Positions 8,054 to 17,305 are shown, numbered from the stretch's first letter. The stretch is 39,527 nucleotides of DNA from Bacteroidales bacterium (GCA_016280915.1 JAEEHQ010000060.1:1-39527), one strand, 5' to 3'. Numbers and translations: made by a program. Notes: generated by a model from the letters alone, not told the origin.

Positions 8054-9855
8054 TTGAATGACTGCATTTGAACCAATTGACAGTAGCGACCTTGACGCTG
8101 CATGAGCTGGTCGTGGGTGCCGGTCTCAACGATGTGGCCCTGCTCAAGAACCACAATGAGGTCGGCATTTTGAATGGTGGAGAGCCTGTGGGCCACCACG
8201 AGGGCTGTGGTGCTGGCCATGAGACGGTCGAGCGACTGCTGCACCAGACGCTCGCTCTCGGTGTCGAGGGCACTGGTGGCTTCGTCGAAGATAAGCACAT
8301 CGGGATTGCGCAGAACGGCACGCGCAATACTGAGGCGTTGACGCTGGCCTCCGCTGAGTCGGTCGCCGCCATCGCCAATATTGGTGTCGTAGCCCTGCGA
8401 CTGCTGAAGTATGAACTGGTGGGCATTGGCCACTTGGGCTGCCTGCTGCACCTGGGCATCGGTGGCATTGGGACAACCAAAGGCGATATTGCCCCGGATG
8501 GTATCGTTGAAAAGGATGGTGTCCTGCGCCACCACGCCTATATGCTGCCGGAGGTCGGCCAAGCGGAGGGAACGGAGGGGGTGGCCGTCGATAAGTATCT
8601 CGCCGCTGGTACAGTCGTAAAAACGCATGAGCAGGTCTACCAATGTAGACTTGCCCGAACCTGAACTGCCCACAAGGGCCACGGTGCTGCCTTTGGGGAT
8701 GGTGAGGTTGATGTTGCTGAGGACTTCGGTACCAGGAATGTAGTGAAAACCTACCTGCCGAAACTCTATCTGTTGATGCACACCATCGAAAGGCTTGGCA
8801 TCAGGGGCATCCACTACGGTTTCTGGCTCCTGCAGAAACTGCTGGAGACGGTCGACACAGGCACGCCCTTTCTTCATTTGAGAGATGGCTGTGGTGAGCT
8901 CCTTGGAAGGAGGAATCATGAGGACAAAGATCATGATGTAGGAGACAAAGAACTCGGAAGTGAGACCCGTGTCGCCCCGCAGCACCATGGAGGAGCCAAA
9001 AAGCAGGATGCCAATGACCACACAGTTGCCCAGGAAATCGCTGACTGGCGAGGAGAGGTCGACGCGCCGCAGCACCTTGGTGCGCAAACTGGCATAGCCT
9101 TGGTCGGCTTGTTGGAAACGGTCGTTGGAGAAATGGATGGCGGTGTAGGCCTTGATGACTTTGAGCCCCATGATGGTTTCCTCCATGAGGGAGGTGAGAA
9201 AAGCGTTGCGCTCCTGCAACTCGAGGGAATTGCGGCGGAGCCGATGGGTGATGCCCGAAATGACAAAGACGATGATGGGCAACATGCAGAGCACGAAGAG
9301 GGTGAGCTTGGTGCTGATGTAGAAAAGCATGGCCAGGTAGAGTGCCATGCTGACGATGGCGGTGACCATCTGCTGGACGGAGTTGAGGGTGCTCTCCTCA
9401 TACTCCACCATGTCGCCACCAAAACGGGAGAGGATGTCGCCCTTGCGGTTGCTGCCATAGTAGCTGAGCGGCAGCCGCATCACTTTGGAAAAGAGCTGGT
9501 TGCGGATGTCGCGCACCACCTTGGAGCGGATAACGGCCATCTGCACCAACGAGAGGTAGCTGAAGATGTTCTTGCAGGCATAGAGCCCGAAGACTATCAA
9601 CGCAAAGTAGATGAGCGCCCGCTGAGGGCCAAAGGCGATGAGCCTGTCGTAAAGCCACTGGATGCCCTGCGAAAGTAAAGAGGCTCCGGCGGAAGGCACC
9701 GCAGCAGCCTCCCCCTCCTGGGGGAAGAGAATCTTGACAAAGTCGGCCACAGAGAGCGCCGTGGCCATGGTGAACAGCACAGACAACACCACAAAAAATC
9801 CGTATGCCGCCAGTCGGGCAGCATACGGTTTCATATAGTGTGTGGTGAATGACAT
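8050..9855 (-). CDS. MsbA-like ABC exporter (fused membrane and ATPase domains)
   Basis: A 601-residue half-transporter with a six-helix ABC membrane domain (about residues 1-330) and a nucleotide-binding domain (about 355-601). Walker A is GSSGSGKS (396-403), the Q-loop is at Q444, the signature LSGGQ is at 500-504, Walker B is DVLIFDEA (519-526), and the switch His is in VVAHRLST. Such homodimers flip lipids such as lipid A core or export hydrophobic compounds; MsbA is the best guess for a Gram-negative. A long loop rich in Glu, Ala and Pro follows helix 1. The gene lies between purB and the secreted protein, probably in one transcript. Confidence 0.9.
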   Translation of the reverse strand: MSFTTHYMKPYAARLAAYGFFVVLSVLFTMATALSVADFVKILFPQEGEAAAVPSAGASLLSQGIQWLYDRLIAFGPQRALIYFALIVFGLYACKNIFSYLSLVQMAVIRSKVVRDIRNQLFSKVMRLPLSYYGSNRKGDILSRFGGDMVEYEESTLNSVQQMVTAIVSMALYLAMLFYISTKLTLFVLCMLPIIVFVISGITHRLRRNSLELQERNAFLTSLMEETIMGLKVIKAYTAIHFSNDRFQQADQGYASLRTKVLRRVDLSSPVSDFLGNCVVIGILLFGSSMVLRGDTGLTSEFFVSYIMIFVLMIPPSKELTTAISQMKKGRACVDRLQQFLQEPETVVDAPDAKPFDGVHQQIEFRQVGFHYIPGTEVLSNINLTIPKGSTVALVGSSGSGKSTLVDLLMRFYDCTSGEILIDGHPLRSLRLADLRQHIGVVAQDTILFNDTIRGNIAFGCPNATDAQVQQAAQVANAHQFILQQSQGYDTNIGDGGDRLSGGQRQRLSIARAVLRNPDVLIFDEATSALDTESERLVQQSLDRLMASTTALVVAHRLSTIQNADLIVVLEQGHIVETGTHDQLMQRQGRYCQLVQMQSFK

Positions 9856-9901
9856 GATGGCGTTACGATGGTAAGGCAGCAGAACGTCAGGAGCCAGAGG
9901 C

Positions 9902-11266
9902 TTAGAAGTCGAAGTTGGCCTTGTAGCCTAAATAGTTGTGCGGGGTGATGGCGCGGATGCGCTCCTTGACGGTGGGGTCGACATCGAGCGTGTCGACAAA
10001 GTCGGAGATAGTTTGGGCGGTGACCTTCTGGTTGGTGCGGGTGAGCTGCTTGAGGGCCTCATAGGGGTTGGGGTAGCCCACCGAGCGGAGGATGGTCTGG
10101 ATGGCCTCGGCCACCACAGCCCAGTTGTTCTCGAGGTCGTTGAAGATGGCCTGCTCGTTGAGGAGCAGCTTGCCCATGCCTTTCTGCAAAGAGGCAAGGG
10201 AGATGAGCGTGTGGGCAATAGGCACACCTACGTTGCGGCTGACGGTGGAGTCGGTCAGGTCGCGCTGCATACGCGAGATGGGCAGCTTGTGGCTGAGGTG
10301 TTCAAAGATGGCGTTGGCCAGACCCAGGTTGCCCTCGGCATTCTCGAAATCGATGGGATTGACCTTGTGGGGCATGGCGGAAGAACCTACTTCGCCGGCT
10401 TTGATTTTCTGCTTGAAATACTCCATGGAGACATAGGTCCAGATGTCGCGGCAGAAATCGATGAGAATGACGTTAATGCGCTTGCAGTTGTCGAAATAGG
10501 CAGCCATGTTGTCGTAGTTCTCAATCTGAGTGGTGTATTGCTGACGCTCCAAACCCAGATGCTTGGAAACGAAATTGTTGCCAAAAGCGCGCCAATCAAC
10601 CATGGGATAGGCAGCCAGATGGGCATTGAAATTGCCAGTGGCACCGCCGAACTTGGCACCAAAAGGAATCTGGCTGAAATACTCCATCTGTCGACGTAGG
10701 CGGTAGGCAAAGACCATCATCTCCTTACCCAACGAGGTGGGGGAAGCAGGTTGGCCGTGGGTGTGGGCCAGCATGGGGATGTCGTTCCACTCCTTGGCAC
10801 GTTCCTCAATGAGGTCGAGGATGGCTTGGTACTGCGGTAGAAGCACCTGCTCGTGACACTCTTTGATGGTGAGGGGCACAGAGGTGTTGTTGATATCCTG
10901 CGAAGTGAGGCCGAAATGGATGAACTCTTTGTAGGGCTCGAGCTGCAGGGCATCGAAATGGCGCTTGAGGAAATACTCCACAGCCTTTACGTCGTGATTG
11001 GTTACTTTTTCTATTTCCTTTATCTCCTGGGCATCGTCGTCGGTAAAGTGGCGATAGATGTCGCGCAGCTGCTCAGCCAACTGAGGACGCTGGGCAAAGA
11101 GAGCCTGGAGCGGCAACTGGGGAACCTCGGACAAGGCAATAAAATATTCTATTTCTACACGGACACGGTAGCGGATGAGGGCACCCTCGGAGAAGAAACC
11201 AGCAAGGGGCTCTACTTTGGAACGATAGCGTCCGTCGATGGGCGAGATGGCATTGAGACTGTTCAT
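9902..11266 (-). CDS. purB: Adenylosuccinate lyase
   Basis: A 454-residue enzyme that cleaves adenylosuccinate to AMP and SAICAR to AICAR in purine synthesis. The start MNSLNAISPIDGRYRSKVEPL is the E. coli-type PurB N-terminus. The superfamily signature GSSAMPHKVNPIDFENAEG begins at residue 294, with the catalytic serine at 295/296. The general acid region LAHTHGQPASPTSLGKE lies near residue 167, and HFGLTSQDINNT is also visible. The length is normal. It lies 25 bases from the PHP phosphatase gene, consistent with operon membership. Confidence 0.96.
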   Translation of the reverse strand: MNSLNAISPIDGRYRSKVEPLAGFFSEGALIRYRVRVEIEYFIALSEVPQLPLQALFAQRPQLAEQLRDIYRHFTDDDAQEIKEIEKVTNHDVKAVEYFLKRHFDALQLEPYKEFIHFGLTSQDINNTSVPLTIKECHEQVLLPQYQAILDLIEERAKEWNDIPMLAHTHGQPASPTSLGKEMMVFAYRLRRQMEYFSQIPFGAKFGGATGNFNAHLAAYPMVDWRAFGNNFVSKHLGLERQQYTTQIENYDNMAAYFDNCKRINVILIDFCRDIWTYVSMEYFKQKIKAGEVGSSAMPHKVNPIDFENAEGNLGLANAIFEHLSHKLPISRMQRDLTDSTVSRNVGVPIAHTLISLASLQKGMGKLLLNEQAIFNDLENNWAVVAEAIQTILRSVGYPNPYEALKQLTRTNQKVTAQTISDFVDTLDVDPTVKERIRAITPHNYLGYKANFDF

Positions 11267-11291
11267 CGTGTGAGGCAGGGCTAAAAGGTGA

Positions 11292-12074
11292 TTAAATTGT
11301 TTTTGTTTTGGCCGTGGGGTCGGTGATAGACTTATTGAGGAAGGTGTGGGTTTGCATCACTTTCTCAATCTTCTTGTCGTGGGTGCAGTCGATGAGGGCC
11401 TGGGCATAGAGGGTGTTGTGCATGTCGGTGCCCATGAACTCTATCCAGCCATTGTCCAGCATCTCAAAGGCCTTGCGGCGAGGGCCTTCGCCATAGAAGC
11501 CTCCCAAGGAGAGGATGTTGATTTGGAAGAAGATGCCCATATTCTTGAAATGTTCCAACACATGGGACGAGGAGCTGTAATAGGGGTAACGTTCGGGGTG
11601 GGCCAGAATCATGTCGTAGCCTTTCATCTGGAGGTCGAACAACATCTGCTCGACACCCATCACTTGCTGATGCAAGGAGAGCTCGACAAGCAGGTACTTG
11701 CCTCCAATGAGCAGGAACTTGTTATCTTCCAGACGCTTCTGGAAACCAGAGTCGATGCGGTACTCACCCGCTATGCCGGAAATCTGTGGCACATCGTTGC
11801 CCTTGACGCCGTTGGTGGCAAGGTCCATCTTGAGGTTTTCATAACGGTCGATGATGTCCTCCTCGACATTGGGGAAACGGGGGAACTGGAAGTGGGGGGT
11901 GCAGAAAATCTTTTCGAAACCGGCAGCCCTCATCACGCGCATGCAGGTGGCAGATTCCTCCTCACTTTTGGAGCCATCGTCCACACGGGGCAACAGATGA
12001 CAATGCATATCGTTTCCTAACGCTTCAAAGATAGGGCGAGCGGTTTTGGGTTTATGTTTTAAAAATTCAAACAT
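11292..12074 (-). CDS. PHP-domain tyrosine-protein phosphatase (CpsB/YwqE-like)
   Basis: A 260-residue metal-dependent hydrolase of the PHP superfamily. The metal-binding HxH is in NDMHCHLLPRVDDGSKSEEES (H24 and H26), followed by FCTPHF, the Glu-containing GEYRID and LVELSLHQ, ILAHPERYPYY and the late FMGTDMHN. This set is typical of CpsB/YwqE phosphatases that dephosphorylate tyrosine kinases controlling capsule or exopolysaccharide export. No tyrosine kinase or polysaccharide cluster is in the window, so the substrate is unknown. It lies 13 bases after murA, probably co-transcribed. Confidence 0.87.
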   Translation of the reverse strand: MFEFLKHKPKTARPIFEALGNDMHCHLLPRVDDGSKSEEESATCMRVMRAAGFEKIFCTPHFQFPRFPNVEEDIIDRYENLKMDLATNGVKGNDVPQISGIAGEYRIDSGFQKRLEDNKFLLIGGKYLLVELSLHQQVMGVEQMLFDLQMKGYDMILAHPERYPYYSSSSHVLEHFKNMGIFFQINILSLGGFYGEGPRRKAFEMLDNGWIEFMGTDMHNTLYAQALIDCTHDKKIEKVMQTHTFLNKSITDPTAKTKTI

Positions 12075-12087
12075 GAGCTATATTTTT

Positions 12088-13413
12088 TTAGTCAATTCTT
12101 CTAATTTCAGCTCCCAGCATACGCAGGCGTTCGTCGATGTGCTGGTAACCACGGTCAATTTGTTCGATGTTGTCGATGCGACTTTTTCCGTCGGCGGAAA
12201 GAGCGGCGATGAGCAGCGCCACACCGGCACGGATGTCGGGTGAGGACATGCGTACCCCACGCAGACGGTGCTCCTGGTTGAGCCCAATGACGGTGGCACG
12301 ATGCGGGTCGCAGAGGATAATCTGGGCACCCATGTCTATCAGCTTGTCAACAAAGAACAGGCGGCTCTCGAACATTTTCTGATGGATGAGCACGCTGCCC
12401 TTGGCCTGGGTGGCCACAACCAAGGCAATGCTGATAAGGTCGGGCGTGAAGCCCGGCCACGGAGCATCGGCAATGGTCATGATGGAACCATCCATGAAAC
12501 GCTCAATGACATAATGCTCCTGGGAAGGGACAAAGAGGTCGTCGCCTTTCTGCCACACCTCGATGCCCAGCCGGCGGAAGACCTGCGGGATAAGCCCCAG
12601 ATGTTCCAACCCCACATTGCGGATGGTGATGTCGCTCTGCGTCATGGCGGCCATGCCTATGAAAGAACCCACCTCAATCATGTCGGGCAGAAGTCGGTGC
12701 TGACAGCCTTGCAGCTGACGAACACCACGGATGATGAGCAAGTTGGAACCCACCCCCTTGATTTTGGCACCCATGCGGTTAAGCATGTTGCATAGCTGGT
12801 AGATATAAGGTTCGCAGGCGGCATTCATGATGGTGGTGGTGCCATGGGCCATAACAGAGGCCATGATGATGTTGGCGGTGCCGGTGACGGAAGCCTCGTC
12901 GAGCAACATGTAGCAGCCCTTGAGCTTATGTGCTTTGACGGCATAGCCACCACGATGGAAATCGACGGTGGCTCCCAACTTCTCCATACCCAGGAAGTGG
13001 GTGTCGAGACGGCGACGGCCAATCTTGTCGCCACCGGGTTGCGGCACAAAGGCCTGCCCATAGCGCGACAGCAGGGGTCCCACAATCATGATGGAACCGC
13101 GGAGAGCAGAGGCCTGCTTGGCAAACTCCTCTCCCGTGAGCACGCTGAGGTTAACTTCGTCGGCCTGGAACTCATAACTGCGGCCGTCAACCAAAAGGCG
13201 AGTGTCGTCGTTGAGGCGGCGCACCTTCACACCCAACAGCTGCAATAGGCTGATGAGTTTATTAACATCGCTGATGTCGGGGATGTTGTCGATGACCACC
13301 TTCTCGCTGGTAAGCAATACGGCACAGATTACCTGCAGCGCCTCGTTTTTGGCACCTTGGGGATAAATCTCGCCATGGAGCTTGTGACCACCGATAATTT
13401 CAAATGACGACAT
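12088..13413 (-). CDS. murA: UDP-N-acetylglucosamine 1-carboxyvinyltransferase (MurA, Cys-to-Asp form)
   Basis: A 441-residue enolpyruvyl transferase that performs the first committed step of peptidoglycan synthesis. Conserved features include GAKNEAL (K22), IPDISDV, the active-site loop and the GFTPDLISIALVVATQAKG segment. The catalytic loop reads PQPGGDKIGRRRLDTH, so the Cys that fosfomycin modifies in E. coli (Cys115) is Asp129 here (codon 13029-13027). Asp variants are active and fosfomycin-insensitive in other bacteria, so intrinsic resistance is expected. DUF4290 lies 16 bases upstream and the PHP phosphatase 13 bases downstream. Confidence 0.96.
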   Translation of the reverse strand: MSSFEIIGGHKLHGEIYPQGAKNEALQVICAVLLTSEKVVIDNIPDISDVNKLISLLQLLGVKVRRLNDDTRLLVDGRSYEFQADEVNLSVLTGEEFAKQASALRGSIMIVGPLLSRYGQAFVPQPGGDKIGRRRLDTHFLGMEKLGATVDFHRGGYAVKAHKLKGCYMLLDEASVTGTANIIMASVMAHGTTTIMNAACEPYIYQLCNMLNRMGAKIKGVGSNLLIIRGVRQLQGCQHRLLPDMIEVGSFIGMAAMTQSDITIRNVGLEHLGLIPQVFRRLGIEVWQKGDDLFVPSQEHYVIERFMDGSIMTIADAPWPGFTPDLISIALVVATQAKGSVLIHQKMFESRLFFVDKLIDMGAQIILCDPHRATVIGLNQEHRLRGVRMSSPDIRAGVALLIAALSADGKSRIDNIEQIDRGYQHIDERLRMLGAEIRRID

Positions 13414-13429
13414 ATTAGTTAGTTAATTT

Positions 13430-14047
13430 TCAATTTTTCTTTTTCTTCTTCTTTTTGCGTGTGCCATTGGGACGACGCTCATCGTCTGTGCCCTTGAGGT
13501 ACTCGCGGTAGTCGAGATAGTGGAAATCTTCTGGCACCTGCAACCTGTCGCCAGAGATTTTCTCCAACTGCATGCTGATGAGATCGTCCTCCACCGTGTC
13601 GCGGTTCCACAGCAGGTAGTCGCGTTTCATGGCGTGTGCCATCAGACGCACCAGCTCGTCGCGCTCCTCACCCTCGGGATACTCGGCCACCTTCTTGATC
13701 ATACTCTCCATGATGGAGCCATAATGGCGGTAGGTGACCTTGGACTGAGTGTAGCTGATGGGATGAGGCGCAAACTCCACAGTTTCCTCTGGAGTGATGT
13801 CGTCGTAGGGGAGGTCGATGTCGAGCTCCCATTTGGATAGAATCATCAGGTGGACCCAATATTTACGCTTGTAATCTTTCACATCCTTCGACTCGGAGCT
13901 GATTTGCGACATGATGTCAACAATAATCGAAGCCATCAAATTACGTTTGTCTCGCTCTTCTACATGCTTGGTATACTCTATCAGCTTGTATATATTACGT
14001 CCGTAATCGGTTATTTTTAGTTTTTCTCTCTGTGTGTTATATTCCAT
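13430..14047 (-). CDS. DUF4290 family protein
   Basis: A 205-residue soluble protein matching the Bacteroidota family DUF4290. It starts MEYNTQREKLKITDYGRNIYKLIEY and contains HLMILSKWELDIDLPY, FAPHPISYTQSKVTYRHYGSIMESMI and the C-terminal DRLQVPEDFHYLDYREYLKG. The tail is a lysine-rich stretch (RKKKKKKKN). The molecular function is unknown. It sits 16 bases upstream of murA, a neighbourhood I remember as common in this phylum and suggestive of a role near cell-wall synthesis; that link is inference. Confidence 0.85.
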   Translation of the reverse strand: MEYNTQREKLKITDYGRNIYKLIEYTKHVEERDKRNLMASIIVDIMSQISSESKDVKDYKRKYWVHLMILSKWELDIDLPYDDITPEETVEFAPHPISYTQSKVTYRHYGSIMESMIKKVAEYPEGEERDELVRLMAHAMKRDYLLWNRDTVEDDLISMQLEKISGDRLQVPEDFHYLDYREYLKGTDDERRPNGTRKKKKKKKN

Positions 14048-14099
14048 TGTGTTCTATAAATTCATTCAAAAAAAGATGATAGGTCTTCATGACCATTCA

Positions 14100-14831
14100 T
14101 CAATACCATCCTCCAAAAAACATAGGACTGTAGGGGGCAGCCATACGGTAGTAGTCGGTGGGGGTGGCATACAAACCCCAAGGAGCGAACCCGCCACTAT
14201 GCATCCATGCATCGTGCAGCATGAATGGCATGGTGCCGGCATGGTCGCGGATGTAGGTGAAGGAGATATGGAGCAGGTTGTTGTTGCTGAAACGGAAAGC
14301 TGCCGCCGCTGAGATGGCAGTGGCCGAAACCTGGAAGGCCTCGCCATTCAGAGGACCATAGAAGGGGGCATAACTGCCACCAATATGGTAGATGGAGCCA
14401 GCCAGCCAAAAGTTTTCATTGACCTGGTACTGTGCCTCGACATAGCCAGAGGCCAAACCCGTGCCACCGTTGGTCTTATAGGGTGCAAGACTGCGCTGGT
14501 TGGTACCAATAGTATAGTTGGGGTTCAAACCCATGTCGGTGGTGATGCGGAAGCCACCAACAAGAGTCCATTTGTCGCTGGGACGGTAGACCAATGAGGG
14601 GGCAACCGAAGTGAAGAGACGGTTGTCGCCATAGCTGGTGCCCATAAAACCTGTACTCACCGACAGATGTGGCTCCCACTTAGGCAGCACGAGAGTGTCT
14701 GATGCCGTGCAGGTGTCAGCATAGAGATGGGGATAGAGGGAGGCCGGATAGTATGGAAACCACTGTGCCCGAAGCGACACGGGGAGGCTGCTGAGCACGA
14801 AGAAAGCCATGAGAATATATATCTTTTTCAT
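14100..14831 (-). CDS. Exported, probably outer-membrane beta-barrel protein
   Basis: A 243-residue protein with a signal peptide (MKKIYILMAFFVLSSLPVSLRAQ, likely cut before Gln23). The mature part is dominated by alternating aromatic and polar strands such as HLSVSTGFMGTSYG, KWTLVGGFRITTD, GYVEAQYQVNENFWLAGSIYHIGG and NNLLHISFTYIRDH, typical of a small outer-membrane beta-barrel of about eight strands. It ends MFFGGWY, an aromatic C-terminus as in many barrel proteins. No specific family is recognised. It ends 52 bases before the DUF4290 start and could head that operon. Confidence 0.72.
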   Translation of the reverse strand: MKKIYILMAFFVLSSLPVSLRAQWFPYYPASLYPHLYADTCTASDTLVLPKWEPHLSVSTGFMGTSYGDNRLFTSVAPSLVYRPSDKWTLVGGFRITTDMGLNPNYTIGTNQRSLAPYKTNGGTGLASGYVEAQYQVNENFWLAGSIYHIGGSYAPFYGPLNGEAFQVSATAISAAAAFRFSNNNLLHISFTYIRDHAGTMPFMLHDAWMHSGGFAPWGLYATPTDYYRMAAPYSPMFFGGWY

Positions 14832-14887
14832 ATTTTAATAATGCATACTTTATTCACCATAACGTAGGCATGTAATATTTATTGTGA

Positions 14888-15766
14888 CTAAAGCTCCAAT
14901 AATTTCATAAAAGATGTTGGATAGGGTGTTTCGAACTTCAACTGCTTGCCGGTGACGGGATGGGTGAAGCAGATACGGAAGGCATGTAAGGCCAACCGAT
15001 TGATGGGCGAAATGTCGTCCTTGTAGCCATACATGGGGTCATGCACCACTGGGTGTTTCTCCTCGCGCAGGTGCACACGGATTTGGTTTCTTCGGCCGGT
15101 GTCCAGTTTGAGTTCCAACAATGAGTAGCGGCGGGATGTTTTTATTGTCTTATAATGGGTTATGGCCAACTTACCCCCATTATCGGTAGGAGAAGAAAGC
15201 ACACAGTATTCACCATCGGTGAGCCATGATTTGATGGTACCTTCGGCCGGTTCCATCTTACCCCAGCAAACTGCCACATAGGCACGGTCGGTGACCAATC
15301 CTTTCCAGTCAGCTTCAAATTTCTGCGACACTTGTTTGGACTTAGACACTACCATCAGTCCCGAGGTGTCGCGGTCTAACCGATGCACCACGTGGGCATG
15401 ACATTTCTGGTGGGTCAGTTGCAAGTAGCGGTTGAGCACCGTGATGGCAGTATGGTCAGTTGGTTTCTTACTGTAGGAGAGCAGACCCTCGTGCTTGTTG
15501 ATGACCATCAGGTACTCATCCTCAAACACAATGTCCAAGTCGCGCGGTTTCAACCGCTCTTTGTAGCCCGCTTTTTCTATCGTCACCTTCATTCCTGGCT
15601 GCAAAGGATAATTGAACTGGCTCACGCGCCTGCCATTGACACACACGTTGTGAGCCAACAACTCCTTCACCTTGCTTCGGCTGCTGTCGGGCATCTGTTC
15701 CAAGAGGAACTGCAATAGCTCACAAGCCGCTTGTACACTATATTCTAATTGTTTCACGTGAAACAT
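14888..15766 (-). CDS. RluA-family RNA pseudouridine synthase
   Basis: A 292-residue enzyme that isomerises uridines in ribosomal or transfer RNA. Residues about 13-62 form an S4 RNA-binding domain (SRSKVKELLAHNVCVNGRRVSQFNYPLQPGMKVTI). The catalytic domain carries VVHRLDRDTSGLMVV with the catalytic Asp131, followed by KRR-type GRRNQIRVHL near the end. The precise target (RluD/RluC/RluA type) cannot be read from sequence alone. The first codons spell MFHVKQ because the start region is a perfect parS palindrome. This start is well supported, as the S4 domain follows closely. Confidence 0.9.
   Translation of the reverse strand: MFHVKQLEYSVQAACELLQFLLEQMPDSSRSKVKELLAHNVCVNGRRVSQFNYPLQPGMKVTIEKAGYKERLKPRDLDIVFEDEYLMVINKHEGLLSYSKKPTDHTAITVLNRYLQLTHQKCHAHVVHRLDRDTSGLMVVSKSKQVSQKFEADWKGLVTDRAYVAVCWGKMEPAEGTIKSWLTDGEYCVLSSPTDNGGKLAITHYKTIKTSRRYSLLELKLDTGRRNQIRVHLREEKHPVVHDPMYGYKDDISPINRLALHAFRICFTHPVTGKQLKFETPYPTSFMKLLEL
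15750..15765. other. parS: parS centromere site (ParB-binding)
   Basis: TGTTTCACGTGAAACA at 15750-15765 is a perfect 16-bp palindrome that fits the widely conserved bacterial parS consensus TGTTNCACGTGAAACA with no mismatch. ParB binds parS sites, which cluster within tens of kilobases of the chromosomal origin. The site overlaps the first codons of the pseudouridine synthase gene, giving its N-terminus MFHVKQ. ParA/ParB genes are not in the window. Confidence 0.85.
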
Positions 15767-15819
15767 TAATTTTTCTGGTTATTAACAATATTCGCTCTGT
15801 TTTCAACAGCTGTTCTCCC

Positions 15820-16338
15820 CTACCCTACCGCGTTTTCAACACCTCCTTCATAGAGGTCGAGAAACTGATACTCGTTGCCGATTGTTTCGATGAACTTCAT
15901 CATGTCACCTACACTTATCACCAGCGAAGCCGTATTGTCGTTGGGATGAAAGCTCACACGCTCCACTTTCCTCAACTGGCTGTCAACAAACAGCACCACT
16001 TCATGATTCACATCATTCACTAAATTGAAGAGCGACACCGAACCCGGCGTTACGCCCAAATATTTCATCATACGCTCAGGCGATGCAAAGGAGAGCTTGC
16101 CTTGGTGCAGCCGCAATTCAATCTGGTGAATATTCATGCTATGCTGCGCTTCCATCACCACCAGGTAATGCTTGCTGCCCTTATGGTTGCGGAAGAAAAG
16201 GTTCTTGCACATCGTGGTACCCTCTCCGCGGTAGTAGTGTGACGACTCTTCGATGGTGAAGACAGCAGGATGCTCGTAATAGTCGAACACGATGCCCTGT
16301 TGTGTCAAATAGTCGTAGACCTGCTGCTGACCCCTCAT
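15820..16338 (-). CDS. Prolyl-tRNA editing protein ProX/YbaK type
   Basis: A 172-residue YbaK/ProX deacylase-like protein, a family that hydrolyses mischarged aminoacyl-tRNAs such as Ala-tRNA(Pro). It contains YYEHPAVFTIEESSHYYRGEGTTMCKNLFFRN and the family core HKGSKHYLVVMEAQHSMNIHQI, then SFASPERMMKYLGVTPGSVSLFNLVND and SFHPNDNTASLVIS. The start is placed at MRGQQQVYDYL, 19 bases after the nadA stop. A longer in-frame start (16425) would overlap nadA by 68 bases and add a sequence unlike the family. The stop lies in a G-rich repeat shared with other sites in the window. Confidence 0.87.
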   Translation of the reverse strand: MRGQQQVYDYLTQQGIVFDYYEHPAVFTIEESSHYYRGEGTTMCKNLFFRNHKGSKHYLVVMEAQHSMNIHQIELRLHQGKLSFASPERMMKYLGVTPGSVSLFNLVNDVNHEVVLFVDSQLRKVERVSFHPNDNTASLVISVGDMMKFIETIGNEYQFLDLYEGGVENAVG

Positions 16339-16357
16339 CTGACAATGCCCAGTCTCA

Positions 16358-17305
16358 TCATTTAATGATACCCAACTCCTTGGACATGTCAAGCATGCGG
16401 ATAATGGGCCGCTTGGCCTTCTCAATCAGCTCGGCCGACATGGTTATTTCGGGCGTTTCGTCACGCAGGCATTTGTACAATTTTTCCAACGTGTTCAACT
16501 TCATGTAAGAGCAATCGCTGCAGTTGCACCCCTTGTCGTTGGTAACGGTGAAGTACTCTTTGTCAGGACTCTGCTTGCGCATCTCGTAGAGGATGCCGGG
16601 CTCTGTGGCCACAATGAATTGCTGCTTGCCGGAGTCCTTGATATAATTAAGCATTGCCTTGGTGCTACCTACAAAGTCGGCCACTTTCAGCACAGCATTA
16701 TTGCACTCAGGATGGGCGATAATGGCTGCATCGGGATGGGCCACCTTCAGCTTGAGGAATTCTTCGGCACGCATGGCGTCATGCACCATGCACACACCAT
16801 TCCACAGTAACATGTTACGGCCAGTAACGGCATTAATGTAGCCACCAAGGTTCTTATCGGGAGCAAAAATAATTTTCTGCTCCTCAGGAAGGGCACGCAC
16901 CAATTTCTCGGCATTGCCTGAAGTGCATATCAAGTCGGAGAGCGCCTTAATCTCAGCCGAGCAGTTCACATAGCTAATGACCATGTGGTCAGGATGGTCG
17001 GCCTTAAACTTGGCAAAATCTTCGGCAGCACAACTTTCAGCCAAAGAGCAGCTGGCATCCATGTCGGGAAGCAACACTTTGCGCGAAGGGTTGAGAATCT
17101 TGGCAGTTTCGGCCATAAAATGCACACCACAAAAGACAATGATGTCATTCTCACATTGTTGGGCTCGCTGTGCCAAGGCCAAGCTGTCGCCAATATAGTC
17201 GGAGAGATCCTGAATTTCGTCACGCTGGTAGTAATGACCCAAGATGACAGCATTCTTTTCCTTTTTCAATCGGAGGATTTCTCTTTTCAAAAAATCAGTA
17301 TCCAT
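16358..17305 (-). CDS. nadA: Quinolinate synthase A
   Basis: A 315-residue [4Fe-4S] enzyme that condenses iminoaspartate with dihydroxyacetone phosphate to quinolinate for NAD synthesis. ILGHYYQRDEIQDLSDYIGDS marks the N-terminal domain. Likely cluster ligands are C86 (DMDASCSLAE), C172 (NGVCMVHD) and one of C260/C262/C265 (KGCNCSDCSYM), spaced as in structurally known NadA. No nadB or nadC is adjacent. A TATCTTTG box at 17370-17363 on this strand serves as its promoter. It is the last leftward gene before the AT-rich gap. Confidence 0.96.
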   Translation of the reverse strand: MDTDFLKREILRLKKEKNAVILGHYYQRDEIQDLSDYIGDSLALAQRAQQCENDIIVFCGVHFMAETAKILNPSRKVLLPDMDASCSLAESCAAEDFAKFKADHPDHMVISYVNCSAEIKALSDLICTSGNAEKLVRALPEEQKIIFAPDKNLGGYINAVTGRNMLLWNGVCMVHDAMRAEEFLKLKVAHPDAAIIAHPECNNAVLKVADFVGSTKAMLNYIKDSGKQQFIVATEPGILYEMRKQSPDKEYFTVTNDKGCNCSDCSYMKLNTLEKLYKCLRDETPEITMSAELIEKAKRPIIRMLDMSKELGIIK

